Of a DNA stretch of 64,000 nt, positions 1 through 12,124 are shown piece by piece. Where the stretch lies: NCBI GenBank assembly GCA_034401795.1, contig CM067369.1, positions 189,802,630 through 189,866,629 of the forward strand. The letters are read 5' to 3'. Every line of letters starts with the position of its first letter. The first letter of the stretch is position 1. The stretch is from Chaetoderma sp. LZ-2023a. Its lineage: Eukaryota; Mollusca; Caudofoveata; Chaetodermatida; Chaetodermatidae. The notes under the pieces were generated by a model. That model was given only the letters and a program-made list of their open reading frames with translations, made no database searches and was not told the origin of the DNA. The position numbers were made by a program, and so were the translations under genes.

Positions 1-199
1 CAAAACAAGGCATCTCCCTATGACTACATTGCCAGAAATATTTGAGAATTCCAGCAAACAGGGTGAATCCCTTTGAATATCAACATTGACAGCCTAAACG
101 AAGGGAGCGAAGCATTGGTAAATCATCAGATGGTTTATAGCAAGACTTGTTACACAAACTTCTCAACTGGTAAGGTTCAGAGAGCCAAGAGAAAGTAGT

Positions 200-3100
200 A
201 GACCAGCAAAAATGTCACCGCGCTAAGTTCCAAAAGAGACAAGGTCTAGTTTTTCCTCAGCACCTTCAACATCTCAAGCTCACGTTACGATATGTTTCTT
301 CTGTGATGAACCTGCTGACAGTGCAAATTTGCACAGGGCTAGATCAAAACAGTTAGATACGCATGTTAAACATTGTGCAACAAGATTACATGGCAGCAAA
401 TTATTATCAAAGCGTGTAATGTCTGACGTTCATGCACTAGGTGCCCAATGCCATAAAAATGTCTTGTTGCTCTTTACAATCGCATGCGTCAATGTTCTAA
501 TATAGGTGAGTGAGAATGAAACGCCACCAATCTCTGCTGAGGCTGAGACTTTTGCTGAGCTTGTCTCGTTCATTGATGAATCGACAGCTGATGGGAATAG
601 AGCCCCTGTTTTCAGATTGTCAGATTTAGCAAAGGTAAAGGACTGGAACAACTTGAGGCCGAGGTTCCCAAAAAGATAAATCCTTCTGAAAGAAAGACTC
701 CTAGATATACTGCCCGGTCTGAGGGCTCAAATGCAAGGTAGAGATGTACTTCTTGCACATAAAATGAGTGTAGGAGATGCATTGCAGTTTACTTGTCAGT
801 AAGTTTCAGATTCAGATGCAATGATCTTGGCAATATCAGCACAGATACAGTCGGAAAGATATCTTCTTAAAACAGAAGGAGTTTGGTGGTTTGCTTTCCA
901 AAGACTGTCAAACGAAAGCTGTCCCCAATTCTCTGGTCTTGGTAAGGGTGACTCTTGAAGGAGCAAGTATTATGCAGGAAAACGACAATGAGGGAAGAGG
1001 ACGTAGTTGTTCAGCCAGTTTAATATCTCAGTTGCTAATCTTTAACAGTGTGAAGAAAGCCAATTCAAATGCAGAAAACGCCCTGCACAATGTAGACCAA
1101 GAAACACGAGCTGCTGCATATCTTAACATGATTATTCATGTAGTAACGCGGAAGAAGAAACTAGACACAAAATTACATGCCCTAGGATTATCCATCTCGT
1201 ATGAGATACTGTAGGTGGTAGCTACAAAGAACAAGGTGTAGTTTGTCCACCAAGCCTGAAGAAATATATATTTGCCACAACCGCAGTATATAATCTGGAT
1301 CACAATCTATTATCAGCAACTCCAAAAGACTCGTTCCATGGTACTGCAGTTTCTCTCACTAACCATCTAACTCAGTTATGTTCAGGCATCGAACATGATG
1401 TGATCAGCTCTGTATATTCCACTTGCATGTAAAAGACTGTTGGGACTCTCCAACATAACCATGCTATAGTTCCACCTGCTGTAATCTCATCACATGACAT
1501 AAGTGTGCCACAGATAGATGGTCCCGTTCAACCTGACGGACTGCATTTTGATTAGGCAGACAACACTGAGCGACAGTGGCTTGAGAGAGTTATTGAGCTG
1601 CTGGACAAAGATAGCCCCACCCGGGATGACTTTCTGTCATGGGACCCATTCATGCCATCTTAGAAATGCAAACATAGCTCTGATGCCACTATTTTATTAG
1701 AATACTCACACCTTCGTCATGATAAAATACTCGATGCTTATCGTTAATGATGCCATTCAACATCTCAATTATGGTCAAGTTCCCATGCTCCTCCTCGACA
1801 AACTATTGTACACATTGTAACTGGATAAGCATTCCTGGTCAAGATAAGTTTGTGCTTATGGGAGATTTGCATACAGGGATGGTTGGCATTATAAGGCCAG
1901 GTAGAGAAGACGGTCTCATCAATGCATTACATGTGAAGAGCACACGGTATGCCATCATGTAACACTTACAGCCCTACACGTTCTTCGTCAGAACGCCTTC
2001 AACAAGTATCTAGAATCAGTTGACCTCGACAATGCGCAAGACTATGATACATGGAAACATACCAAAGAGACAAATATCCCTCAATTTATGTATTGGAGTA
2101 TAACAATGGACCTACAAGTACGCCAGAACGACTTTGTACAGTGACCGCGTGAAGGAAATTTTGATCCGTACGTGGACACATTGGATAAACTTATCCCTTG
2201 ATGTTTTGCACTAGACCATGTACACTATGCACGTTGGTTGCCAATCCATGTGAGAGAAATGGTAGGTCTCAAAGTGTCACATCCATCAGTCTATGAGGAA
2301 TTCCAGAGAGGGAACTTTGTTGTTCAGTGGTCAACAAGTACCCTCTCACTGGCCTCGATCAGTCACATGGGCAATCAAATACGTATGTCAAGGTGTACGG
2401 AGGTGCTGTCGGCTTGATGGAAAACCATGCTGCCGTGAGAAGGTGGATGTTAGCAGGTCCTGAAGTGTCTCGTGTAGCATTTGAAATTTGAACAGACAAT
2501 GGGTACTGAATGTTTCTGAAGTAAGCATCATGAACAAGTTACCCATATTCAAGAATCGTTTGCCAAAGATGTCAAAGCTTTTGTCCAAGATCTGGAGAAC
2601 CCATTTCTTGAGTGCAATTCTGACCTTCTCACTTTAGACACTAATAATATCATGGCATGGATGAGAGAGTTGTTTCAACAGTTAGAACAGTCCATGGCCC
2701 ATGTTCCCGAGGCCATTGTTAGGATAGCGATATCGTTACTCCAATAGCGTAACATGAGTGTAATGATATAGCTATCCTAACGATAGCTTCGGAAACATGG
2801 GTCCATGCCCTTGGACGAAAACCGTACCAGCAGTTTGTCAATGAGCGCATCAGATGTGTTGACTGCTCTCCGATCTCAGATACACTCACCAAGAATAATT
2901 TACCACTGTTTGCTCAATTTAACAGAAAAACTGTATCAAAGGCCCAAATAAGCTCACTAAAGCGAGACTGTCGCCTGTTCGCGAGGCTTTGCATATCATG
3001 ACAGCTACGGGATGGCGACCTCGAACAGTTTTTTAGCATGAACCCAAGCCAGAACGGCCATTACTGTCTTGCCAATAAAAACTAAGGCACGGGTCAAAGT

Positions 3101-4118
3101 CTAATCTTCTACCGTGCTTAGAAACTATGTGCGGCGAGGTTTTTAGTGAAGACCAAACACGCGAGACAGTCCGAATACTTGATGATGCTGTTATGATTAA
3201 CGTGTTGAAGCCAGCAACAGTTCGTACTTTTAATGAATTTGCTGAAACCATTTTGATCCCATACACCATGTTTCAATTTGAAAATGTTCAAAGATTGGAT
3301 GTTGTTTGTGATCAGTATGTAGAAAATTGTCTAAAGGAACAAACGCGGGAATCTCGTGGCACAGTGTTGAGAAGACGTGCCTCAGGAAAGACAACAATCC
3401 CCCAAAACTGGCCAGCGTTCTTAAGAAATTGTCAACATGCTTCCGGTCACAAGCTTTCTGCAATAGATGCAGGTGAAAATGAATTGTTTACTACGTATCT
3501 TGATGTATTGACGGCACATAAGTGTGACAAAGAGTTAACTGCATCCATGCACCCCTGTAACCAAGAGGAGGAGAACGCTAGAATGAGACTCATTATGCTA
3601 GAAATGGCCATATGAAACTGCTTCTTAGAACTGTTGACACTGATGTGGTGGTCCTCGCAGTGCTCAGGATATGCAGGTTTCTGAAATCTGGGTGGCATTT
3701 GGACGTGGCAAACATTATCGATGTATCCCTGCACCTGCAATTTCATCAAACCTCGGGCACAAAAAAGCAGCATCATTGCTTTTTTCATGCATTCCCAGGA
3801 TGTGACACCACATCGTCGTTTGCCGGACGATGAAAATGAACAGCCTGTGATGTATGGACTGTATTTCCAGAGATTTTGCAAAGTTTCTTATCTCTATCCG
3901 GAAGCCCAGTAGCGATTGATGACGAAATTGTACATTGTCTTGAACACTACGTTGTCTTACTGTATTCAAAGACGTATTCTCCTACTCATGTTAATGAAGC
4001 CAGGAAACTTATGTTTGCTTCAGGGATCCGAGTACTGGAGAACATTCCATCAACACAAGGATCATTGACGCAGCACATGTCACAGATGCATTTTGCCCAT
4101 CAGGTGCAATATTCTTAA
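200..4118 (+). pseudogene. Decayed copy 1 of an invertebrate 'EADTR / DTDV / GCDT' multicopy gene family
   Basis: This is an intronless, much-broken gene whose pieces follow each other in family order over three frames. A CFFC zinc-finger-like start (near 292) leads to a FAELVSFI segment (about 550). Next come an LEGASIM...ISQLLIFN segment (950-1050), DSFHGT (about 1330), a GDLHTGM segment (about 1865), HYARWLP (about 2225), GGAVGL..NHAA..RRWM..GPEVSR (2400-2475) and a long open piece at 3127-3615. The C-terminal part has VDTDVVVLAVL (about 3630), FHAFPGCDTTSSFAGR (about 3785) and a final segment, HYVVLLYS (about 3945). I recognise this order from many cnidarian, mollusc and arthropod database proteins. 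Its biochemical role is not established to my knowledge. The acidic repeat spacing recalls PIN/FEN-like nucleases, but that is inference. The EADTR motif has decayed to EENAR (about 3575). Many stops, frameshifts and a palindromic insertion show it is dead. Start and end are approximate. Confidence 0.8.
2693..2808. repeat. Small palindromic insertion (foldback) inside the decayed gene
   Basis: The arms CCCATGTTCCCGAGGCC (2698) and GCTTCGGAAACATGGG (ending 2801) are inverted copies. They extend inward through TTGTTAGGATAGCGATATC and GATATAGCTATCCTAACGA. The hairpin interrupts the host gene between the end of one family segment and the start of the next (ALGRKPYQQFVNERI, about 2812), so it looks like a non-autonomous foldback insertion. 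Confidence 0.7.
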
Positions 4119-4129
4119 ATGCCTTGAAG

Positions 4130-5110
4130 AACATGAGTTAATGCCCTTGTTTCAAGTCGTGGTCTTTTCAAATGTATAGTGCGAGTAGACATTGCCTGAA
4201 GGAGCTTCCAAACCCCTAAATTTCGTTTTAATTCATCAACAATTCATGAAACAAATCTATTTCCAGCATAGAGTTCAATACCTAAAATGCATTAAGGACC
4301 CAAAGTTATGGCCCTTGTTTAAATGTGCGGACACTTCATATTCATAACCCAAATAGATGTAGCCTAACGGAAGATATCTGCCAAATTTCGGTTTAACCCT
4401 TTAACATTTATATCAGCCAAAACGGCTTCCCCAGTGGTCTGGAGAAATGCCCATTTACAGACCAAGAGAAGACTATTTTTGAAAATTTGCCACTGGAATG
4501 ACTGGCTCGATAACCGAGTCAGTCATTCCAGTGGTAAATTTTCAAATATATTTTTCTCTTGGTCTGCAACTGGACATTTTCTATGAGAAAATTTTAATTT
4601 TCTTGAACAAATTCAAGGGTTAAAGCGTTAATACATTGATAAATGAAGAATGGCTAAAATAGATATTTCATAAAGGAGCATATCTGCCAAGCTTCGTTTC
4701 TGTCTAAGAAAAACTCTTGAAACTACAGCCCAAATATTCTACTATTAGTCCCAATAGGAATATTGTATTATTCATAAGATAGGCCAGCCTGACGTGGTTT
4801 TTAAATGGCATATAAGTACACACCGACCAAGTTAGAAGGCAATAGCTCAAAGAATTATGAAACATGCTACCGATGTATTATCTTTCCCCCATTGGGCCTC
4901 ATACTGCAGAAAATTTGCACAGGTGATAACTCTGCTGTTTTTTCTCAAATCAGCGTTATTTTCATAATGGATCAATTAAATCACAGACATTTTTTAGCCA
5001 TGTTTGATCTAAATTGGTCGAGAAATAGTAAAATCTGTCAGCATTGGCATATAGACAGACAGACGTACGGACGGGCAGACGGGCGGGAGGGCGGGCGGTC
5101 ACATTAGACA
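4130..5110. repeat. Interspersed non-coding repeat ending in a GACG-rich tail
   Basis: No reading frame is supported here. The text 'tatggcccttgtttaa' and the tail AGACAGACAGACGTACGGACG...GGGCGGGAGGGCGGGCGG (about 5053-5100) resemble abundant molluscan interspersed repeats. It is interrupted at 4391-4626 by a foldback element, with repeat-like sequence on both sides. Boundaries are approximate. Confidence 0.45.
4391..4626. repeat. Foldback/MITE-like element, near-perfect 235-bp palindrome
   Basis: The ends are TTTAACCCTTTAACATT (4391) and CAAGGGTTAAAGCG (to about 4626), which are inverted copies. The inner arms (4458-4510 and 4512-4566) pair through AGACCAAGAGAAGACTAT and ATTTTTCTCTTGGTCT around a very short loop. 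A one-armed relative lies at about 21808-21935 in intron 2 of the secreted-protein gene. Confidence 0.75.
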
Positions 5111-5139
5111 TAGATGCTATGCATACCAATATAGATGTT

Positions 5140-6735
5140 GATGCTTGAGTCAATGCTATAACTAATGCTTTCGTCAAATTTCCAGATCCAGATTTACCAG
5201 ATAGGGAAATTCTAAAATTATTAGCGCTGAGTCTTAAACTAAACGATTTCCAATTTAATTGTGAAAATTACCTTCAAATCTGTGGATGAACAATGGGTAA
5301 ACCATTCAGCCCAAATTTCACCACGATTTATGTTGCGGAGTGGGAAGAGGATGCGCTGAAGAAATCAACCACAAAGCCTCTTCTCTGCCTCAGATAATCT
5401 AGATGACATCTTCATAATTTGGCAACATTCAGAAGAAGAATTTTGAGATTTTTTTCGCATTTTAAATAACAAAGAGTCAAACATCAAACTAAAAGCTACT
5501 ATTAGATGTCACAATCTCTAAGAGTCCTCATTTTGAATCCTCTGGAAAATTAGAATATAACGTATTCTTTCAGGCAACAGGTTCAAGAACCATACACATA
5601 CCTCCACACACATTTAAAGGTCTGAGCAAATTGCAAATCATAAGATTCTTTAGAAAGTCTAGCAACAGGCAAAATCTGAATGATACATGCTGTATTCTGT
5701 TTGATGCTTGAAAATCACGCGGCTATTCTGCCCGTTTTCTTCGAAAAATTAAAGCAGATATCATAAATTCGCTTGAAAATCTAAAACTACGTAGCGGACA
5801 CGAGATTGAAACTTTTTCAAATTAAACACAACAAACAAGTCATGTGCGATGGGTCAGCTTTTAAATGCGACAAAAACGATGCAAAGTAAACAACTATATT
5901 ATAAACCACAAAGATTACTGAGTTTTCAAACAAAAAATGAATATCATATCGGGAAAAATTGGATCAATTGTGCCCTTTGCCAGAAAGAATATGTTGGTGA
6001 AAAAAATGCATTGGGAGCGCGTGCTAGAGGCCATATTTCTGATATTAAGTAGATACACCAATTCACCTTTCCAGAGTATCCATCCATCAACTGGCCTCGT
6101 ATGACGTCATAATCAGCTCACGGCGTGTATGATGATGTCACAATCATCACGTCGCAAAAGGTTCCATATAGACCATCAGCAAATCTCAAATAGTCCGACA
6201 CGTTGTATGAATTGCATGTCTTTGTAATTCTTTACTATCTAATAAACGTGTTGTTGAATATTTTGAAACTAATTTGTTTGATTGGGCGCTGTTGTTGCCT
6301 TAGGCAGCAACAGCACCCAGTCAAATTGGTTTCAAAATATTCAACAGCTCACCTGTGGGGTTTTTGGAAGTTGATAGTCAGGGTGTTCAGAGATCGATCG
6401 ATCCCAACACGAGCGAGGTGTGGGTGGAGCTTAGCTAAAGATGGGCGGGGCATAATTAAAACGGGAAAGGTCAATTGCTCAACATTTCCAAATTCCTGAT
6501 CATTCCGTTGAGCATCTTTTAGCGCAAATTCCAATTTTAGATAGTAAAGAAAAAACCAGTTTGCTTCGCAAAATACGAGAAGGCCATTGGAGTAGAACAC
6601 TCAAAACAAAAGCACCATTTGGAATGAATATAGATTTAGGAATATCACAAAATAACAAAATTATCCCATTTCAGCTCATATACAGTAGACGTAATGTTTA
6701 ATTAGCGAACACCATGAAAGCTGAATACTTACAGT
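5140..6735 (+). pseudogene. Penelope-like retroelement remnant (RT C-terminus plus GIY-YIG-like region)
   Basis: Segments in three frames follow Penelope-like order. NDFQFNCENYLQI.G (about 5245) leads to TMGKPFSPNFTTIYVAEWE (about 5290), and LDDIFIIW (about 5400) marks the RT catalytic loop. Then come SPHFESSGKLEYNVFFQ (about 5522), a RGYSARFLRKIKADI segment (about 5718), WINCALCQKEYVGE (about 5960, GIY-YIG-like) and a C-terminal piece (APFGMNIDLGISQ, about 6612). Stops and frameshifts are frequent and the first part of the RT is absent. A palindromic-core repeat (about 6097-6470) splits the endonuclease segment from the C-terminus. Family assignment is from motif recall. Confidence 0.75.
6097..6470 (-). 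repeat. Palindromic-core interspersed repeat, copy 1
   Basis: The core (6253-6345) is a long inverted repeat with arms GTTGAATATTTTGAAACTAA and TTGGTTTCAAAATATTCAAC, plus inner GCTGTTGTTGCC / GGCAGCAACAGC. One flank carries GACGTCA-like motifs (about 6105-6160) and 'tccgacacgttgta'. The other carries 'gatcgatcgatcccaacacg' and a GGGCGGGGC block. The same layout recurs at about 22.3, 22.7 and 42.9 kb. Here it sits inside the Penelope-like remnant. Confidence 0.75.
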
Positions 6736-6962
6736 TGCAATCTAAATTAGAGGAACCAATCAAAGCACGACCAGTAATAGCTTACAACAAAAATCCAAAC
6801 CCGAAAGATTTGCAAGTAAGATCAAAGTTAGACCGCATAGTTCCTGATAACAATAACAAGGTTTCATCACTCCCTACCTATTCTTAAATAAAGTAAATCC
6901 TAACCAAATTCAATGGTGGGGCAACTTGACATCATATCCGTAGGATATCTTTTAATTTTGTA

Positions 6963-7284
<322 letters not shown>

Positions 7285-8010
7285 AATTCAATCATTCATT
7301 CATTCGTTTATCCACTCATGTATTCACTCATCCTGTCACCTGTCCTTGATCTCTATTGGTTTACTGGTCTGTCCCTCCCAGACATCAATTGATTGTCGCT
7401 GTGGGTGGACTGATGGATTGATGGATGTATTACTAATTGGGCGACCGGGTGGGTGCTTTGTAAAGGTGCAAACCACCTCTCCTCCGCATTCACCTGTCTT
7501 AATGACTATTTTATTCTTATTTTCTCCAAAACCACACCAACTCATTGCAAAGAAGCAATTAGCACTTTGCAATGACTGAATGAATAAATTAAAATAAATT
7601 CGGGAAAGACTTTGCAGTTTTCATCCGTTTGCCTATTTATTTATTTATTCAGTCATCTGACCACCTACCTGGTGTCAGTCTATCAGTTTACAAATCTTTC
7701 CTCCCCTTAATCAAGTATTTGTATGTGTGGATGGCAGGATGGACTGATGGATGGATTAATATGGCGGTGGCTTGGCGGTTGAATAAGTTCATTGGTTTGG
7801 GCATATACGTTTACAAAACTCAAACCACATGTGTCTTACAACCACCTCCCCTCAGAAAGAATCTCACTAGACCAACCTCATTGAGTCACGGTCATCCTAT
7901 TCCAGAAAGTTCTGCTCAAAACTATTTGTTTATTCCTATTTCTGAACAAATGGCTACACCAACTTATTACAGAAGTATTGAACGCTTTGTAATGACTGAG
8001 TGAATCGATT
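7285..8010. repeat. Two diverged tandem copies of a ~350-bp unit
   Basis: Unit 1 (about 7285-7600) and unit 2 (about 7630-8010) share GGTTTACTGGTC/AGTTTACAAATC, TGGACTGATGGAT, CAAACCACCT and the ending TTTG(C/T)AATGACTGA(A/G)TGAAT. Between them GACTGAATGAATAAAT (about 7573) faces ATTTATTTATTCAGTC (about 7638) as an inverted repeat, which suggests short inverted ends on each unit. Confidence 0.6.
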
Positions 8011-8159
8011 TGCCAGGAGATAGAGCTGTATAACTTTTCAGAATTTGTTTTGATAATCTTTATTCAGGAGACCTGTCCCTTTCAATACTCAAACAACAAG
8101 AAAATTACTCTCAACCGCTGTGATTAAACGCTGTGATTAAACGTAGCTCAGCCGGACAT

Positions 8160-8310
8160 GGGGTAATTGCAATTTGTAATTGTAATTGGCAGTAATTTAA
8201 TTACATTTATCAAGTAATTGATTGTAATTGTAATTGAGTTGCTAAAAACGTAATTGGAATTGAATTGTAATCAATTACAGTTGAAAACTGTGTAATTAGT
8301 AATTTCAATT
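8160..8310. repeat. TAATTG-rich low-complexity tract
   Basis: Degenerate repeats of TAATTG / CAATTA on both strands with no coding frame. Sequence from 8310 to 8500 is AT-rich with nothing recognisable. Confidence 0.7.
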
Positions 8311-8499
8311 ATTTTCTCAATAATATACAAAAATTGCGTGTATCTTTCATCACTATAAATTAATCTTTTCTTAATTCTTCACAGCAACCACAATGCATTA
8401 AGAAAGTATAACAAATCGTATTATTAAACAAGATATTTGAGAAAATGTATGTGCCTTTTCATATTTTCTGTCAGGTAGAAGTAACATTAATTTGAGTGA

Positions 8500-8720
8500 A
8501 GCTGTTGTTGCATTTCTGCTCCAGTCAAATTAGTTTCAAAATATTAAACTTAAATATTTGTGAAAAAATGTATGTGTGATTTTTTTATATGTTCTCTGAG
8601 GTCAAATGCATATAAGTATTGACAGTAATTTGACTGCAAGTATTTACTGCCTTACTCTATTATTTCTTTATGCAGCAACTATTTCCAGTCAAATTGGTTT
8701 CGAAATATTAAATAGGATAT
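8500..8720. repeat. Two half-cores of the palindromic-core repeat
   Basis: 'ccagtcaaattagtttcaaa' (about 8521) and 'ccagtcaaattggtttcgaa' (about 8687) each match one arm of the palindromic core, preceded by a GCTGTTGTTGCA-like or GCAGCAAC stretch. Sequence 8720-8985 has nothing further that I recognise. Confidence 0.5.
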
Positions 8721-8987
8721 TTGTTAAAATGCATATGCTTTTTCATATTTGCGCTTACAAGTTCAAACAGTTAAGTAAACCTTTATTTTATTATGACTCC
8801 CATTTTGCATACAAGTACATACAAATATGGAAACAACGGTCAAGAATGCTATTGAAATGTGAACATAATTTTGCTGGAAATCAAAGGTACCTTAGACAGC
8901 AATAGCTTTCAGTAAAATTGCTATCAAAATAGTCAGCCAAAATTTTCAGAGATTTCATTAAAATGTTTAATTCCTAAATGACAACAA

Positions 8988-9570
8988 CAGGCACAAGGGG
9001 CCTGTATTGCTCACCTGGAATTACTCACCACTGGCAAAGCCAAACAAAAAGAGATGATCACTGGAAGAATCTACTAATCTAGTTTCTGTGAAGAAGGTTT
9101 AGCCAAGTTTTATTAAAATTGGCCCAGTGGTTAATATTAAATTAGTCATTTAAATGATTTACTCAGAAAATCCAAGATGGCTGTTAATAATACTAAATTT
9201 TAATAGATACATGGGGGGGGGGCCATGTTTTTTGACTGGTTAACTTAACTTGAACAAACTTTAATGGCCATTAATCTCAAATCATATCTCTCAAATTTCG
9301 GCCTGCTTCCTTCAGCAGTTCTGGAGAAGAAGTCATTTTCGGGGAAATTAGATTATCTAAGATGGCCGCCGAACCATTTGGCCAATCAAGTCCTCTTGAA
9401 CAAACTTGGCTTACCTCTTTCCCTAGATGATGTTTCGTGAGTTTTGAATCGATTCCCCAAGCGGTTTTGGAGAAGAAGATTTTTAAAGACGTTTCCTAAA
9501 TTCAAACAAAATCCAAGATTGACTTCATTTGAACAAACTTGGATCCCTATGATTTTCAGCAGCATTTGAT
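8988..9570 (+). repeat. 'GCTCACCTGG' interspersed repeat, copy 1 (truncated)
   Basis: It begins with 'ggggcctgtattgctcacct' and continues with 'gaacaaactttaatggcc', 'tccaagatgg' and 'gaacaaacttggatccctat'. The same order and wording occur in the longer copy at 59945-61176. This copy lacks the closing CCAGGTGAGCTAA end. Sequence 9570-9940 shows nothing more. Confidence 0.7.
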
Positions 9571-9939
9571 CTAATAACTGAGCAAATAGCCCTTATTGGT
9601 ATTGTCACACCTTAATCACCTGACACGAACCGGCATACTAACCTATGTTACAGTTAGATAAGCTCAATATAATTAAGCAATCACACCTTTTGTATTAGAT
9701 GTTTGACTTCAGTACCACCCAAAGCACCACATTAATCTAAGGCAGGTCTTCAGGTTTGGTTTGATTTTTTGTGGAGAGACTGAATTAATAATTAATCAGC
9801 AGTCACAATTGCAATAATTCTCCTATAAATATGTAGAAATTATCAGCTGACATTAGACCAGTTTTCTCACTGCCGGACGAAGACCATTACGTAGAAAGCG
9901 CTCCAGCAATTGACTATGTATGCTTTAATACGGTTTCCG

Positions 9940-9941
9940 AG

Positions 9942-9974
<33 letters not shown>

Positions 9975-10016
9975 ATTAGTATTGTTATTATTACTATTAT
10001 TATTATTATTATTCCG
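9940..10016. repeat. (ATT)n microsatellite
   Basis: Nearly pure TTA/ATT trinucleotide of about 75 bp, immediately before the first 1.3-kb repeat unit. Confidence 0.9.
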
Positions 10017-11336
10017 CCAGCCATTTCAAAATTCTTCTCCTCCGGAACCAGCAAGTAAATTAAGCCAAAACTCAGGCCATATGGCTCAAACAACCACCTG
10101 AGTCAAAATGGCTAATAAGGATATGATTGGATCAATGCCTTGGCGGCCATCTTGATGACATCATAACTCACAAAATATTCTTCTCCTCCGGAACTTCTGA
10201 AGCAATCTAGCTGAAATTTGGGGAATATAATTAAACAAAGTGAGTAAGTGAAAATAGCTCGTAAGGACTTGATAGTTAAAACAACATGGCCCCCATGGAC
10301 CAATCAAATTGGGTATTTGGGCAGCCATTTTCAACTTTTTTATTTGATGGATTTTGATGGCAAAAATTGCTATACTTATAGGATCTAAATCCGAATATTC
10401 CATTTTTCACAATGGCTGATGATTGGTTTGGCAGCCATCCTTGATTATTCTTCCATTTTTCTGCTGAGTGGCTCTCCCGAACCAACGAGTCGAGAGCAAC
10501 CAAACTGGTTCCATATTTGTAGATTGACGTTAAGTAGAGTTTCCGAGAAGATGAGCAAGATTTATCAGTAAATAGCCGAAATATTTAGATTATAATTTTT
10601 CTCTTTATTATGTAGTAGCAAACAGTTTGCTAGAGGCTCTAATAAAATGATTTAATGTGACATTTAATTGTCACTTACATATCTGTTTACCACAGGGTAA
10701 TACACCGGATTTGTTACTGCCAATGCTCTAGGCAAACTGATTAATGTGACAGATGTTGGATTGGCATTTAATATCTGCTGACCGTAGTGGCTGATTAACC
10801 ATTGACTTAAGAATAGCAAAGAAATACTGCAGTTGTGGTAAATCCTAAGTATTTGCACTGAATATTATAGAAACCAATTTGTATAAATTTTATTCCTGCC
10901 TATTATCCTGTCGACTGGTGAATTATTAGATTTCTGTTAATCCTTATACTGCGAAATGGTAGCTTTTTTTTTTTTTTCCATTGATTCAGGTCTAATTTGC
11001 CAGTGTCTCTTATTCATTTGGGAAAGCTAGAATGGTCATTCACTGCAATCATTTTACTTGTGAATGGTTAATCACAGAATAAACATGATTACTGCTGAAT
11101 GGGCAATCATCTTACAGATCTTAATGATAGGATTTGTGTCTGTGTATAGATCTTCTCCAAAGTCACCTAGCTGATTAATCCAAAAGACAAGAAACGTTAT
11201 CTAGATACCCTCGAAAACCGGAATTTCATGAGAGAACTGGATTGAACATGAAGTACAAGAAAACGGGTCTAGTCCGAGTGCAGGGACTCTTGGAAGTCGT
11301 ATATCTGTTCATTGAACAGATCTAGTTATTATTTTT
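10017..11336 (+). repeat. ~1.3-kb interspersed repeat, unit 1
   Basis: The head contains 'ttcttctcctccggaac', 'ccatcttgatgacatcataa', 'catggaccaatcaaatt' and 'tttttatttgatggattttg'. The middle has 'tctgtttaccacagggtaat', and the tail has 'ggattgaacatgaagtacaa' and 'gaacagatctagttatt'. The same order recurs at 12125-13440. The small frames in it (for example 10112-10503, -) are not conserved and are not called genes. Confidence 0.75.
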
Positions 11337-11339
11337 AAC

Positions 11340-11790
11340 CTTCAACCAGATTTGACAGAATGTCAAAATTCTTCTTCTCCGAAATCAGCAAGTCAATTGA
11401 CCCAAAACTCAGGATCTATGGTCTAGATCAGGACTGGGATCAAAAATGCTATAGAGAACAGAATTGGCGCCCATCTTGATGACATCATAAATCATAAAAT
11501 AATCTTCTCCTCCGGAACTTATGAAGCGATCTGGCTGAACTTCAGGGAATATAATTAGTTAATGCGGGCGAGTGAAAATACTTTGCTGGAACTTGATATC
11601 TAAAGCAACATGGACCAATCAAATTTGAGCATTAGGGCGTCCACTTTGAACCTTTTTATTTGATGGATTTTGATGTCGAAAATATCTTTGTATATGTTCT
11701 TTTACGTCCGAAACTCAAATCTGGCACTTTCGACTATGTTCGATGAATGGTTTGGCGGCTATGTTGATGACGTCATATAGAATTAACGTA
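11340..11790 (+). repeat. Head fragment of the ~1.3-kb repeat
   Basis: Repeats only the head block ('ttcttcttctccgaaatcag', 'cccatcttgatgacatcata', 'catggaccaatcaaattt', 'tttttatttgatggattttg'), starting directly where unit 1 ends. Sequence 11790-12125 shows nothing recognised. Confidence 0.65.
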
Positions 11791-12124
11791 TCTGCTACTG
11801 TGTATCGACCTAGGAGTCAATGATCAATGCTACCATTTAGCGACTCATTTAGATTTCTTTTTCTTTTTTGCTTCCAAAATGTTTTCTGTTCAGGTTCAAA
11901 TTTAGAACATGCTTAGCCATCACGATTCTAAGCAGATTTGTCTATGAAAGTCATAATGAACCTTTCCCTTTTTAAAATTTAACTGCAGATACTCGGCTTA
12001 TTTGGAGTTACATCTAAAGAATCATAGGACACGATTGCATGGCTCTTCGGCGCCTCCATTCTGAACTCTGTGGAATCAAAATCCGTCTCTCCATTTTCAA
12101 GATATTTAGATTGACGTAAGACCA

